Assembly (NCBI GenBank): GCA_937871985.1
Contig: CALMPB010000235.1
Span: 1 to 21,847 of the forward strand
Source: an uncultured Burkholderiaceae bacterium
Lineage (GTDB): Bacteria > Pseudomonadota > Gammaproteobacteria > Burkholderiales > Burkholderiaceae
Reading direction: 5' to 3'
DNA length: 21,847 nt
This document shows positions 8,146 through 16,535 of the stretch, one piece after another. The position numbers and the translations under genes are program-made. How positions within the stretch are numbered: the stretch's first letter is position 1; the number at the start of each line of letters is the position of its first letter. The notes beneath the pieces were generated by a model. That model did no database searches, was not told the DNA's origin, and saw nothing but the letters and a program-made list of their open reading frames with translations.

Positions 8146-8247
8146 ATGAAAGTCAAACGCTTTCCACGCACCGTGGCCGTAGCCAATACGGCCGCATCGG
8201 TTATCGCCATCGCCTTGGCGGTCGCACCGTATCCCTTGAAGCCATGA
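8146..8247 (+). CDS. Possible 33-residue secreted or membrane peptide
   Basis: The frame ATG 8146 to TGA 8247 encodes a basic N-terminus (MKVKRFPR) followed by a hydrophobic Ala/Val/Ile stretch (VIAIALAVAPYP), like a signal peptide or a single membrane helix. An AGG lies about 8 nt upstream of the ATG and a good promoter lies 175 nt upstream. I do not recognise the product. It may be a small membrane protein, a leader peptide, or the remnant of a secreted protein gene. Just past the stop, in the +1 frame, a short tail containing ALARA resembles a signal-cleavage site, which would fit decay by frameshift. Confidence 0.25.
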   Translation: MKVKRFPRTVAVANTAASVIAIALAVAPYPLKP

Positions 8248-8509
8248 CACCCGCGCTTGCTCGTGCGGCGTCTGGCTGCGCGCGGCTATAGCTCGTCGCC
8301 GCTACACCTGCAAGCCATCCCATAAACATAAGCTTTTGTGTTTTACGGTAGCCTTGTTTTCAGTTTTTTCATACCTAGATGCTGATCAATATATCTGAAC
8401 ATATTTAGGGTCAATGCAATGTAGCGCCAGCCCGCCCCTTAGCAACTCAACAGCTCTTTCCAACAATTCCAGAAGCCCGCTTTCTCAAAATCGAATAAAG
8501 GACACCATC

Positions 8510-9031
8510 ATGAAAACCAGCCAATTACTGCTCACCGCCATCGCAATGATCGCCGGGGTATCGTTATCCGCGACCGCCTCGGCGGCCACGGCCACCGGAA
8601 GCCTCAACGCCAAGATCGTCATCACCAGCAATTGCGCCATCACCGGCGCCAGCACCGACCTGGATTTCGGCAGCAACGCATCGACCGCAGCCGGCCCGAT
8701 CAGCGCCAGCAATGGCGGCTTTTCCGTGACCTGCACCAATCAAACCCCTTACACCATCGGTCTGAAGTCCACCTCTACCGGGGCCACGGACAATGGAGCA
8801 GGCGTCATGACAGCCACCGTGGGCGGAACCGCCTACACCATCGGCTATCAGCTTTATCAAGACGCGGGCACGACGGTCTGGGGCAACACCACGACGGGAA
8901 CCGCCAATGTCAAATCGTCGACCGGCACAGGCACGGCCCAGGCGTTTACCGTGTACGGCAAGACCACGACCAGCCTGAACGTGCCCGCCGCCACCTACTC
9001 CGACGTCGTCTCCATCAACGTTGAATATTGA
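8510..9031 (+). CDS. Spore coat U (SCPU) domain pilin, likely major subunit of an archaic chaperone-usher pilus
   Basis: The 173-residue precursor has a clear signal peptide (MKTSQLLLTAIAMIAGVSLSATASA). One SCPU pilin domain follows, with KIVITSNCAI, LDFGS, FSVTCTNQTPYTIGL, YQLYQDAGTTVWGN, FTVYGKT and a closing strand YSDVVSINVEY. Csu-type pilins of this kind are non-Ig-annotated but Ig-like subunits completed by donor-strand exchange. The ATG at 8510 is preceded by AAAGGA, so the in-frame ATG at 8418 is rejected. It is first in the operon and the only full single-domain pilin, so it probably forms the rod (CsuA/B role). Confidence 0.9.
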   Translation: MKTSQLLLTAIAMIAGVSLSATASAATATGSLNAKIVITSNCAITGASTDLDFGSNASTAAGPISASNGGFSVTCTNQTPYTIGLKSTSTGATDNGAGVMTATVGGTAYTIGYQLYQDAGTTVWGNTTTGTANVKSSTGTGTAQAFTVYGKTTTSLNVPAATYSDVVSINVEY

Positions 9032-9049
9032 ACAACCCAAGCAACTCAG

Positions 9050-9832
9050 ATGATTCCAGGCTTACTTTTTGCGGGCGTTTCCATGCGGGCAATATGGAGC
9101 CATTTCATCAAGCGGCTGATCATAGCCGTGCTTGCCCTGGGCATTCCCGGCGCCAGCCTGCTGGCGGCGGGCCTGCAAATTGCTCCGGTCAGCCTTACCA
9201 TTCCGGCGGATAAAAAGGCGGATGAAGTCTGGCTGCGCAACTCGGGCAGCGAGGTCGTGCACGCGCAGGTTCGCGTATACCGCTGGTCGCAGAGCCAGGG
9301 CGAAGACGTTCTGACCCCGGACGAAGGCATGGTGGCCAGCCCCCCCATGGTGCAGATCGAACCCGGCAAGCAGCAGCTTGTACGCCTGGTGCGCATGGGC
9401 CCCATGGCGGCGCCTGCCGCCGACGAGCGCACTTATCGGCTGCTCATCGACGAACTGCCCATAAAAAGGGTCAAAAGCAAAGCGGGCCTGGATTTTGTAT
9501 TCCGCTATTCGGTTCCCGTCTTCATCGCCGGCACGGCACCCGCCAAGCCCGTGCTGGCCTGGTCGATGCAGCAGTCGGGCGGGCATGCCGGATTAATCGT
9601 CACGAACTCCGGAAACACCCACGCCCAGTTGGCGGATATTTCGTTTACGCCGCCAAGCGGCAAGACAACCACCGTGGCGGGCGGCCTGGCCGGATATGTA
9701 TTGCCTGGTCAATACCGGAACATCCCACTTACCGTATCTCCCGGCCTGTTCACCAAGGGTGGAACTTTCACCAGCCTGATCAATGGCGTCAAAGCAGATA
9801 CGAGCGTTGCTCCAATTACCAAGGCTCATTAG
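9050..9832 (+). CDS. Archaic pilus periplasmic chaperone (CsuC-like)
   Basis: This PapD-like chaperone folds and caps SCPU pilins in the periplasm before transfer to the usher. N-terminal domain features include LQIAPVSLTIPADKKADEVWLRNSG, QVRVYRW, PGKQQLVRLVRMG and YRLLIDELP, followed by FRYSVPVFIAG and a smaller C-terminal domain. A second ATG at 9083 (MRAIWSH) would give a more normal signal peptide ending in GASLLAA. Neither start has a good ribosome-binding site, so the longer frame is reported with the shorter a real alternative. It starts 18 bp after the pilin and overlaps the usher by 50 bp. Confidence 0.9.
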   Translation: MIPGLLFAGVSMRAIWSHFIKRLIIAVLALGIPGASLLAAGLQIAPVSLTIPADKKADEVWLRNSGSEVVHAQVRVYRWSQSQGEDVLTPDEGMVASPPMVQIEPGKQQLVRLVRMGPMAAPAADERTYRLLIDELPIKRVKSKAGLDFVFRYSVPVFIAGTAPAKPVLAWSMQQSGGHAGLIVTNSGNTHAQLADISFTPPSGKTTTVAGGLAGYVLPGQYRNIPLTVSPGLFTKGGTFTSLINGVKADTSVAPITKAH

Positions 9833-12227
9833 CCGATGCGCAATCATCCCTCTAGTCATAGGTGGCGTAGATCATATGGCAGTCGCGGCTCAACCAGCGC
9901 CCGCAGCACCTGCAGCGCCCGGCGGACAAGCAGCGGATCCAACGATGTCCGGTGCTGGTGCCGCCGTTTTTCTGGCAGCCAAGGTCAACGGCAACCCCGA
10001 TGCGGACTTGACGCCCTTCACCGAGCGCGACGGGCAGCTTTATTTGTCCAGGGAAAGCGCGCTGCAATTGGGCTTTCGCGCCGAATTCCTGGACAGCATA
10101 CCGGCCGGCACACCACTAAGCGCCTACCCCGGCGTCAAGGTTAGCTACAACAGCAACCTGCAAAGTGTCGACATCACAGCTCCTTTTTCCGTCCTAAACG
10201 TTGACACGGCGGTGCTGGGGCCCAACTCCGGCGCGCGCACCGCCGCTACGGCGTCGCCCGGCCTGCTGCTGAATTACGATCTGTATTCCTCGTATACCAA
10301 CAAGAACGACCTCAGCCTGAGCGGTTACTTCGAAATGCGGGCCTTCAACAACCTGGGCGTCGTCAGCAATTCCTATCTGGTGCAGGGCCAGCGTGTCCAC
10401 GACCAGACAGGCTGGCAACGCACCACGGTTCGCATGGACACCACGCTGGAGCATTCGCTGCAGGACAAGGAAATCACCTTCCGGCTGGGCGACACACTGA
10501 CCAACAGTCTTACGTGGACGCGCAGCACCCGCATCGGCGGTTTTCAGGTTTCGCGCAACTTCGCCCTGCAGCCCTACCAGACCACCACGCCTCTGCCGGC
10601 CTATTTCGGCTCGGCCGCCCTGCCTTCGGCGGTCGAAATGTATATCAACGGCATCCAGCAATACAGCGGCAAGGTACCGGCGGGGCCCTTCGAACTGAAT
10701 GCCATGCCCAGCATCAATGGCGCCGGCCAGGCGCAAGTGGTGCTGACCGACGCGCTGGGGCGGCGAACCCTGATCAACTTCCCCTTCTACAACTCCACCC
10801 GCTTATTGCGCGAAGGCCTGACCGACTGGTCGTTCGAAGCCGGATATGTGCGCAACAACTATGGCTACCAATCGTTCGACTATGCCCGCCAGCCCATGGT
10901 CTCGGGCACCATCCGGCACGGCCTGACCAATTTCCTGACGCTGGAAAGCCATGCGGAAGGCAGCAAAGGCATAGCCCTGGGCGGCGTCGGCGTGGCAGCC
11001 ACCGTGGGCCTGCTGGGCACCGTCTCGGCCTCTTTCGCCCGCAGCAACGCGCAAGGCGAGAAAGGCACCCAGTACGGGGCCAGCTACCAGTTCCAGCGCG
11101 GCGCCTTCAGCCTGGGCGCCAGCACCCAGCGCGGCAGCAACAACTACAGGGATGTCGCCAGCATGTATGGCGGCACGCCCGTCCTGCGCAACGACAACGC
11201 CTACATCGGCCTGGATGGCGGCAAGCTCGGCAACTTCGCCTTGAACTACGCCTATCTGCAGCAAGCCGGCCAACCCCGCTACCGCTACGGCGGCGCCTCG
11301 TGGTCCCGCACCTTTGCCCACGGCGTCACGATAAGCCTCAGCGCCAACCAGAATCTCGATGACCGCAGCGACCGTTCGGTCTTCCTGAACCTGTCCTTCA
11401 ACTGGGGCAAAGGCATGTCGGCCTATGCCTCGGCATCGCGGTCGAAAGGCTCCAACACCTATTCCACCAGCGTCAGCCAAACCTCGCCCGACGAGGCCGG
11501 CTGGAACTGGAGCGTGCAGGCGCAGCAAGCCGACCAGCAAGCCTTGAACGCCAGCGGGCAGGTCAACAAACGCACCCAATACATGGACATCAATGCGGGC
11601 GTGAACAGCGCAGGAAACAGCCAAAACGCCTATGCCGGCGCATCGGGCTCGCTGGTGGCCATGGGCGGCGGCCTGTTCGCCTCGCGCCGCATCTACGACA
11701 GCTTTGCCGTGGTTTCGACGGACGACGTGCCCGACGTGCCGGTCAAGAGCCAGAACCACCTCATCGGCAACACCGACAGCCGGGGCCTGCTGCTGGTGCC
11801 GTCCTTGCGATCGTATGAAAAAAACAGGATTTCCATCGACCCCACGAACCTGCCCATCGACATGCACATCGAACGCGTCAACCTCGAAGCCGTACCGCGC
11901 TACGCATCGGGCATCAATGTAAAATTCATCATGCAGCGCATCCACGCCGCCTCGATGATACTGCGCCGTCCCGACGGCCGGAACGTAGCCATGGGGTCGC
12001 CGGTTTTCCTGAACGGCGGCGCACAGCCGGCGGGCTGGGTGGGATACGACGGCCGCCTGTATCTGGAAGGCCTGCAGCCGGACAACCGCCTGACCGTGCA
12101 TGACGACGCCTCGACCTGCGCCGTGCATTTCGCCTACCATGACAAGGCCGGCACCTTGCCTGAAATAGGGCCGCTGCCGTGCCGGCCAATGCCGCCGGCC
12201 GCCCATACCTCGACGAGCGCGCCATGA
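9783..12227 (+). CDS. Outer-membrane usher of archaic chaperone-usher pilus (CsuD-like)
   Basis: This 814-residue fimbrial usher is the outer-membrane secretion pore that assembles the pilus. It shows a signal peptide (MASKQIRALLQLPRLISR then CAIIPLVIGGV), an N-terminal periplasmic domain with a Pro/Ala-rich start, and a long beta-barrel region (about 165-620) with motifs IGGFQVSRNF, VEMYINGIQQYSGKVPAGPFEL and FYNSTRLLREGLTDWSFEAGY. C-terminal domains follow, ending with a Cys pair (TCAVHFAY, LPCRP). The start at 9783 lies 50 bp inside the chaperone gene in another frame. The next ATG (9876) would lose the signal peptide. The last four bases overlap the next gene as ATGA. Confidence 0.92.
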   Translation: MASKQIRALLQLPRLISRCAIIPLVIGGVDHMAVAAQPAPAAPAAPGGQAADPTMSGAGAAVFLAAKVNGNPDADLTPFTERDGQLYLSRESALQLGFRAEFLDSIPAGTPLSAYPGVKVSYNSNLQSVDITAPFSVLNVDTAVLGPNSGARTAATASPGLLLNYDLYSSYTNKNDLSLSGYFEMRAFNNLGVVSNSYLVQGQRVHDQTGWQRTTVRMDTTLEHSLQDKEITFRLGDTLTNSLTWTRSTRIGGFQVSRNFALQPYQTTTPLPAYFGSAALPSAVEMYINGIQQYSGKVPAGPFELNAMPSINGAGQAQVVLTDALGRRTLINFPFYNSTRLLREGLTDWSFEAGYVRNNYGYQSFDYARQPMVSGTIRHGLTNFLTLESHAEGSKGIALGGVGVAATVGLLGTVSASFARSNAQGEKGTQYGASYQFQRGAFSLGASTQRGSNNYRDVASMYGGTPVLRNDNAYIGLDGGKLGNFALNYAYLQQAGQPRYRYGGASWSRTFAHGVTISLSANQNLDDRSDRSVFLNLSFNWGKGMSAYASASRSKGSNTYSTSVSQTSPDEAGWNWSVQAQQADQQALNASGQVNKRTQYMDINAGVNSAGNSQNAYAGASGSLVAMGGGLFASRRIYDSFAVVSTDDVPDVPVKSQNHLIGNTDSRGLLLVPSLRSYEKNRISIDPTNLPIDMHIERVNLEAVPRYASGINVKFIMQRIHAASMILRRPDGRNVAMGSPVFLNGGAQPAGWVGYDGRLYLEGLQPDNRLTVHDDASTCAVHFAYHDKAGTLPEIGPLPCRPMPPAAHTSTSAP

Positions 12228-13219
12228 AAAATATTCTCTTGTTCCTGCGCACCGCGTTTCTTGCCTTGCTGCTGGCCGGCGCCTGCATCAGCACGGCCCA
12301 GGCCGGGCCGAGCTGCAACGGCAATGCCGGCAATCTCGTATTCGGCACAGTCAGCCTGCTGGCCGGCGGCATCACCGACAGCAGCAGCACCATCTCTTAC
12401 GGATGCAGCTCTTCGCCCGGCACGCAGGTGCTGGTCTGCTTCAGCATGGGGCCCGATCCCAGCACGGCTTCTTACGACCCCAGAACCTTGCCCAGCGACA
12501 GCAATAATGGCTCGCGCATGGCGTTCAATCTTTACTCGGATGCCGCCCGTTCCACCATATGGGGCAAAACCGGCGCAAGCTACGCGCCCGTTCCCGTCAT
12601 CATGAGCTTCGGCGCAGGTGAGTATTACAAGACGTCGACGCTTACCCTGTACGGCCGTATCAAGGCCGCGGGCCAGCAGGGACTGCCCGCGGGCTATTAC
12701 AGTACGAACGGCATAGGCGGCTGGCCAATGATCATGAGCTACAAAGACGTCACCGGCGTCCCATCGCCGAACTGCTCGGGCTCGGGCATGACGACGTCCA
12801 CGTCGACCTATTACATCCAGGCCATCGTGCAAAGCGAATGCCAGCTTGGCCAGATCACGACCATGGACTTCGGCACGGTCTTCCAGAACCTGACCCAGAA
12901 CGTCGACAGCACCGCCACCATCACCGTCACCTGCAACGGCGGCCAGGGCGCCAACGGTTATCATGTAGGACTGGGTGACGGCTTGAACAGCGCATCCGGG
13001 CAGCGACGCCTGCAAGGGCCGGGCGGCTATCTCAATTACGAGCTGTATCGCGATGCACAGCGCACCAGCCGCTGGGGAAACAGCAGCGGCTACAACGACG
13101 TTTCTGGCGTGGGCAACGGCCAGCCTCAGGTGCTGACCGTCTACGGCAGGGTTCCGGCGCAGTCCACGCCCGGAGTCGGAACGTTTACCGACACAGTTGT
13201 CGTTACCATCACTTATTGA
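12224..13219 (+). CDS. Two-domain SCPU protein, probable pilus tip adhesin (CsuE-like)
   Basis: This 331-residue secreted protein has a signal peptide (MKNILLFLRTAFLALLLAGACISTAQA) and two tandem SCPU domains. The first (about 28-185) has CNGNAGNLVFGTVSLLAGG, FNLYSDAARSTIWG and LTLYGRI. The second (about 200-331) has YIQAIVQSECQLG, MDFGTVFQN, YELYRDAQRTSRWGN, LTVYGRVP and closing strand VVVTITY. Length and position right after the usher match CsuE, the two-domain tip adhesin of Acinetobacter Csu pili, whose N-terminal domain binds surfaces by hydrophobic loops. The ATG at 12224 overlaps the usher stop (ATGA). Adhesin function is inferred from architecture and order. Confidence 0.87.
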   Translation: MKNILLFLRTAFLALLLAGACISTAQAGPSCNGNAGNLVFGTVSLLAGGITDSSSTISYGCSSSPGTQVLVCFSMGPDPSTASYDPRTLPSDSNNGSRMAFNLYSDAARSTIWGKTGASYAPVPVIMSFGAGEYYKTSTLTLYGRIKAAGQQGLPAGYYSTNGIGGWPMIMSYKDVTGVPSPNCSGSGMTTSTSTYYIQAIVQSECQLGQITTMDFGTVFQNLTQNVDSTATITVTCNGGQGANGYHVGLGDGLNSASGQRRLQGPGGYLNYELYRDAQRTSRWGNSSGYNDVSGVGNGQPQVLTVYGRVPAQSTPGVGTFTDTVVVTITY

Positions 13220-13237
13220 CCGGAAGAGCATTTCTCC

Positions 13238-13645
13238 ATGAGCGCAACCACGACAACGCGAACACCCTGGCTGGCCATATTGCTGCTGCCGGCTCTCGCG
13301 CTGGCGGCGCTGGCCGCGCCGGCGGACGCCGCCAAGGAGCAAGGCACGTTCACGGCCCGCATTACCGTCACATCGCAATGCGATACGCAGCAGGCCTTGT
13401 TCGGCCCCCAGGCCCAGCGCAACGTCACCGTCATCTGCCAGCCCGGCATCACGCCCTACCACACGCAATCCATCGATCTTGGCAGCAGCGACCCGGAACA
13501 AACAGCTCAAGGCAGCGTCGCTTCCCAATCGGCCGGCCAGAACGCCGTCGGCGCATCGTTCAATCCATCCACGACAAAAGAACTCTCGCCGCCACTGCCC
13601 AACGCGGCCACCTTCGTCTCGAAGCTGATCTTCGTGGTTTTTTAG
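13238..13645 (+). CDS. Short secreted protein resembling a shortened SCPU pilin
   Basis: This 135-residue protein has a signal peptide (WLAILLLPALALAALAAPADA) and then GTFTARITVTSQCD, LFGPQAQRNVTVICQPGITPYHTQSIDLGSS, and a final FVSKLIFVVF. The first part follows the SCPU pilin pattern (ITVTSQC, LFG, VTVICQPGITPYHTQSIDLG) seen at 8510-9031. The usual middle (YQLYxD..VWG, VYG) is missing, replaced by a Ser/Gln/Ala-rich stretch. It starts 18 bp after the tip-adhesin gene with GGAAGAG upstream, so it belongs to the operon. Possible roles are a minor subunit, a length or assembly terminator, or a decaying pilin. I do not recognise a named family. Confidence 0.7.
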   Translation: MSATTTTRTPWLAILLLPALALAALAAPADAAKEQGTFTARITVTSQCDTQQALFGPQAQRNVTVICQPGITPYHTQSIDLGSSDPEQTAQGSVASQSAGQNAVGASFNPSTTKELSPPLPNAATFVSKLIFVVF

Positions 13646-13674
13646 ATCTGGATAAAACCTGGCGCGTAGCGGCT

Positions 13675-13692
13675 GCCCTGAGGGCTCAGGGC
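13675..13692. terminator. Palindromic hairpin between convergent pilus and pst operons
   Basis: GCCCTGA (13675-13681) and TCAGGGC (13686-13692) form a 7-bp stem with a 4-nt loop, 30 bp after the last pilus gene and 20 bp after pstB on the other strand. It could serve both converging transcripts. Neither side has a clear T-run, so this is tentative. Confidence 0.4.
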
Positions 13693-13711
13693 ATGTTCGC
13701 CGCCCGAGCCC

Positions 13712-14488
13712 TTATCCGAAGCGGCCGGTTATATAGTCTTCGGTTTCTTTACGAGCGGGCTTGACGAAAATGGTGTCGGTCTCGCCGAACTCCATGAGTT
13801 CGCCCAGGTACATGTACGCCGTATAGTCCGAGCATCGCGCAGCCTGCTGCATATTGTGGGTCACGATCACGACGGTGTACTCGGACTTGAGTTCGGTGAT
13901 GAGCTCTTCGATCTTGGCGGTGGAAATCGGATCCAGCGCCGAGCAGGGTTCGTCGAGCAGCAGCACCTCGGGTTTGATGGCCACGCCGCGGGCGATGCAC
14001 AGGCGCTGCTGCTGTCCGCCCGACAAGCCGTTGCCGCTTTGCTGCAGCTTGTCCTTGACCTCCGTCCACAGGGCCGCCTTGGTCAGCGCCCACTCGACGC
14101 GCTCGTCCATCTCGCCCTTGCTGAGCTTTTCGAACAGACGCACGCCGAAGGCGATGTTGTCGTAGATGCTCATGGGAAAAGGGGTCGGCTTTTGAAACAC
14201 CATGCCGATCTTGGCGCGGATCAGCGAGATGTCCATCCGCGAAGTCAGAATGTTGTCGCCGTCGAGATTGATTTCGCCTTCGGCGCGCTGCCCCGGGTAC
14301 AGTTCGTACATGCGGTTGAACGTGCGCAGCAGCGTCGACTTGCCGCAGCCCGAAGGCCCGATGAATGCCGTGACCTTGTTTTCCTTGATCGACATATTGA
14401 CGTTATGGATGGCCTGGTACTTGCCGTAAAAGAAATTGAGGTTCTTGACTTCAAGCTTGACACGGTCGGCGGATTGAAGGGTAGTCAT
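13712..14488 (-). CDS. pstB: Phosphate ABC transporter ATP-binding protein PstB
   Basis: This is the ATPase of the high-affinity phosphate importer; Pst also takes part in PhoR/PhoU phosphate sensing. The 258-residue protein has Walker [10 protein letters not shown] (44-52), [14 protein letters not shown] (98-111, PstB-specific after the Q-loop), signature LSGGQQQR (155-162), Walker B VLLLDEP (175-181) and the typical ending [11 protein letters not shown]. The start chosen is ATG 14488 with GGAA upstream; a TTG 12 bases earlier is less likely. It is the last gene of the operon. phoU, which usually follows pstB, is absent and the pilus operon converges instead. Confidence 0.96.
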   Translation of the reverse strand: MTTLQSADRVKLEVKNLNFFYGKYQAIHNVNMSIKENKVTAFIGPSGCGKSTLLRTFNRMYELYPGQRAEGEINLDGDNILTSRMDISLIRAKIGMVFQKPTPFPMSIYDNIAFGVRLFEKLSKGEMDERVEWALTKAALWTEVKDKLQQSGNGLSGGQQQRLCIARGVAIKPEVLLLDEPCSALDPISTAKIEELITELKSEYTVVIVTHNMQQAARCSDYTAYMYLGELMEFGETDTIFVKPARKETEDYITGRFG

Positions 14489-14555
14489 GGTCAGTTCCAA
14501 ACAAGAGCCCGCTGCAGGCGAAGCGCCCGTAGAGCGGATTCGGCGTTAATCCGGA

Positions 14556-15416
14556 TTATTTACGAAACAAGGCGCGCGCGGCAATATTTATGCCCAGCAC
14601 CAGCAGAGTGATCAGCACGGCGCCGGCCCAGGCCAGACGATTCCAGTCGGCATAGGGACTGGCGGCGTACTGGAAGATCACCACGGGCAGATTGGATACC
14701 GGCGCATTCATGTTCATGGACATGAACTGGTTGTTCAGCGCCGTGAACAGCAAGGGCGCGGTTTCGCCCGAAATGCGGGCTACGGCCAGCAGCACGCCGG
14801 TGATGATGCCGGTGCTTGCCGCGCGGTAGCAGATCATGGTGACGATGCGCCATTGCGGACAACCCAGGGCAGCCGCCGCTTCGCGCAGGCTGTTGGGCAC
14901 CAGCAGCAGCATGTTGTCAGTGGAGCGCACCACCACCGGGATCACCAGGATGGCCAGGGCGAACGAGCCCGCCCAGCCGGAATAATGGCCGACCTGCGCC
15001 ACGTAGATGGCATAGATGAAAAGGCCGATGATGATGGAGGGCGCCGACAACAATACATCGTTGAGGAAGCGCGTTGCCGGCGCCAGCCAGCCGCGCCGGC
15101 CGTATTCGGCCAGGTAGGTGCCGGCCAGGATGCCGATGGGCGTGCCGATGAGCGTGCCCACGACCGCCATCATGATGCTGCCGACAATGGCGTTCAACAG
15201 GCCGCCCGCCGCCCCCGGCGGCGGCGTGACCTGGGTAAGCAGGCTGAGCGAAAGCGCCCCGCCGCCCTTGACGACAAGGGTGAGGATGATCCAGAAAAGC
15301 CAGAACAGGCCAAACAACAGCGCCACGAAGGACAGGCCCAGCATCAGGCGGTTGAAACGCTGCCTGCGCTTGTACACCGGGTTGGAAAGGCTGACGATGG
15401 AATTGGAATCGAACAT
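14556..15416 (-). CDS. pstA: Phosphate ABC transporter permease PstA
   Basis: One of the two inner-membrane permease chains of the Pst system, 286 residues with about six membrane helices. Recognisable features are [42 protein letters not shown], the EAA-type loop [14 protein letters not shown], and [14 protein letters not shown], which is characteristic of PstA. It starts with ATG at 15416, 16 bp after pstC, and is followed after 67 bp by pstB. Confidence 0.96.
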   Translation of the reverse strand: MFDSNSIVSLSNPVYKRRQRFNRLMLGLSFVALLFGLFWLFWIILTLVVKGGGALSLSLLTQVTPPPGAAGGLLNAIVGSIMMAVVGTLIGTPIGILAGTYLAEYGRRGWLAPATRFLNDVLLSAPSIIIGLFIYAIYVAQVGHYSGWAGSFALAILVIPVVVRSTDNMLLLVPNSLREAAAALGCPQWRIVTMICYRAASTGIITGVLLAVARISGETAPLLFTALNNQFMSMNMNAPVSNLPVVIFQYAASPYADWNRLAWAGAVLITLLVLGINIAARALFRK

Positions 15417-15432
15417 GGTGGGTGCGTTCCGA

Positions 15433-16371
15433 TCAGTGCGAGGTGCCCTCGCCCTTGGACAGGCGAAGCAAGAGTAGCTTGGAAAGAATCAAGACCACGG
15501 TGGTAATGAGGAACAGGATAAGTCCCAATTCCAGCAAGGCCGACTTCTGCATCCCGCCCGCTTCGTTGAACTCGTTGGCCAGCGCCGACGCTATGGAGTT
15601 GGAAGGCGCGAAAATGGAACTGGGCAGGTTGAACGCGTTGCCGATGACGAAGGTCACCGCCATGGTTTCGCCCAGCGCCCGGCCCAGCCCCAGCATGATG
15701 CCGCCAATGACGCCATGCTTGGTATAGGGCAGAACCACCTTCCAGACGACTTCCCAGGTCGTGCCGCCCAGCCCGTAGGCCGATTCCTTGAGCATGCCGG
15801 GCACCAGCTCGAAGACGTCGCGCATGACGGCCGTGATGAACGGGATGACCATGATCGAGAGAATGAGGCCGGCCGTGAATACGCCGATGCCGAACGGAGG
15901 CCCGGAGAAAACCTTGCTGAGCACGGGTACATATTCGAAAAACGAAATGACGCCGGGTTGAATGTATGTCTGGAACAGGGGCACGAACACGAACAGCCCC
16001 CACATCCCGTAGATGATGGAGGGGATGGCCGCCAGCATCTCGACCGCCGTGCCCAGGGGCCGGCGCAGCCAGGTGGGCGACAGCTCGGTCAGGAACATGG
16101 CGATGCCGAACGAGACCGGCACGGCGATGATCAGCGCGATGATGGACGTGAGCAGCGTGCCCACGACGGGCACCAGGGCGCCGTACAGTTGATTGACGGG
16201 ATCCCAGTTGTTGGTCCAGAGAAAGCCCAGCCCGAAGGCGGCGATGGACTCCCGGCTGCCATATGCCAGCGAAACCATGATCGCGGCCAACAGTATGAAC
16301 ACCAGGAAAGCAAATGTACGTGTGACGTTCTTGAATACGACGTCCATCAAACCATTTCGGCTATGACTCAT
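15433..16371 (-). CDS. pstC: Phosphate ABC transporter permease PstC
   Basis: This is the partner permease of PstA: 312 residues with about six membrane helices. Features include [59 protein letters not shown], the EAA loop [15 protein letters not shown], and [18 protein letters not shown]. The start chosen is ATG 16371 (MSHSRNG) with AAAGAA upstream. A GTG at 16443 would add a proline- and cysteine-containing leader unlike PstC. It lies 164 bp downstream of pstS across a hairpin, and 16 bp before pstA. Confidence 0.95.
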   Translation of the reverse strand: MSHSRNGLMDVVFKNVTRTFAFLVFILLAAIMVSLAYGSRESIAAFGLGFLWTNNWDPVNQLYGALVPVVGTLLTSIIALIIAVPVSFGIAMFLTELSPTWLRRPLGTAVEMLAAIPSIIYGMWGLFVFVPLFQTYIQPGVISFFEYVPVLSKVFSGPPFGIGVFTAGLILSIMVIPFITAVMRDVFELVPGMLKESAYGLGGTTWEVVWKVVLPYTKHGVIGGIMLGLGRALGETMAVTFVIGNAFNLPSSIFAPSNSIASALANEFNEAGGMQKSALLELGLILFLITTVVLILSKLLLLRLSKGEGTSH

Positions 16372-16465
16372 GATGGTTCTTTTTGGTGGTGCTGGAGGCT
16401 GACGGCATTGGCAATCGGATTCCCCTGACATTATGGACAACACATACTGTAACTCTTACACAACA

Positions 16466-16495
16466 AAGACGGCGCCGCATCCACAGCGCCGTCTT
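16466..16495 (-). terminator. Intercistronic hairpin between pstS and pstC
   Basis: A perfect 10-bp stem (16466-16475 with 16486-16495) with a 10-nt loop lies 41 bp after the pstS stop. On the minus strand it is followed by TTTGTTGTG rather than a clean T-run, so it probably attenuates or protects mRNA and keeps PstS more abundant than PstCAB. pstC translation starts about 95 nt further on. Confidence 0.6.
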
Positions 16496-16535
16496 CCAGG
16501 GGCATTATTATAGTGACGCCCCTATTTTACCCGGC

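Larger units (their letters stand above)
7801..8509. other. Long AT-richer intergenic region between tRNA-Pro and the pilus operon
   Basis: About 700 bp lack any convincing large gene. The stretch contains a sigma70-like promoter (7943-7971), a GC-rich stem-loop (GCCGCGC 8015-8021 with GCGCGGC 8031-8037), a 6-bp dyad TATTGG/CCAATA (8081-8100), and a possible 33-codon gene (8146-8247). The AT-rich tract 8330-8410 may include the pilus promoter; TTCATA (8368-8373) and TATATC (8390-8395) with 16 nt between them are a weak candidate. Minus-strand open frames here are atypical in composition and unsupported. Confidence 0.6.

Noticed and set aside
7868..8210. Minus-strand frames of 86 and 112 codons in the tRNA-to-pilus gap
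   Set aside because: They overlap a good plus-strand promoter and dyads, have no ribosome-binding site seen, and show no recognisable sequence.
8146..8325. Stop-codon read-through or selenocysteine at the TGA of the small frame
   Set aside because: The 25 codons after the TGA look non-coding and no SECIS-like element was recognised.
10803..12206. 467-codon minus-strand frame opposite the usher
   Set aside because: It is a shadow of the usher codons with no motif or ribosome-binding site.
12134..13528. 464-codon minus-strand frame opposite the SCPU genes
   Set aside because: It spans three genes on the other strand, which is a sign of composition and not coding.
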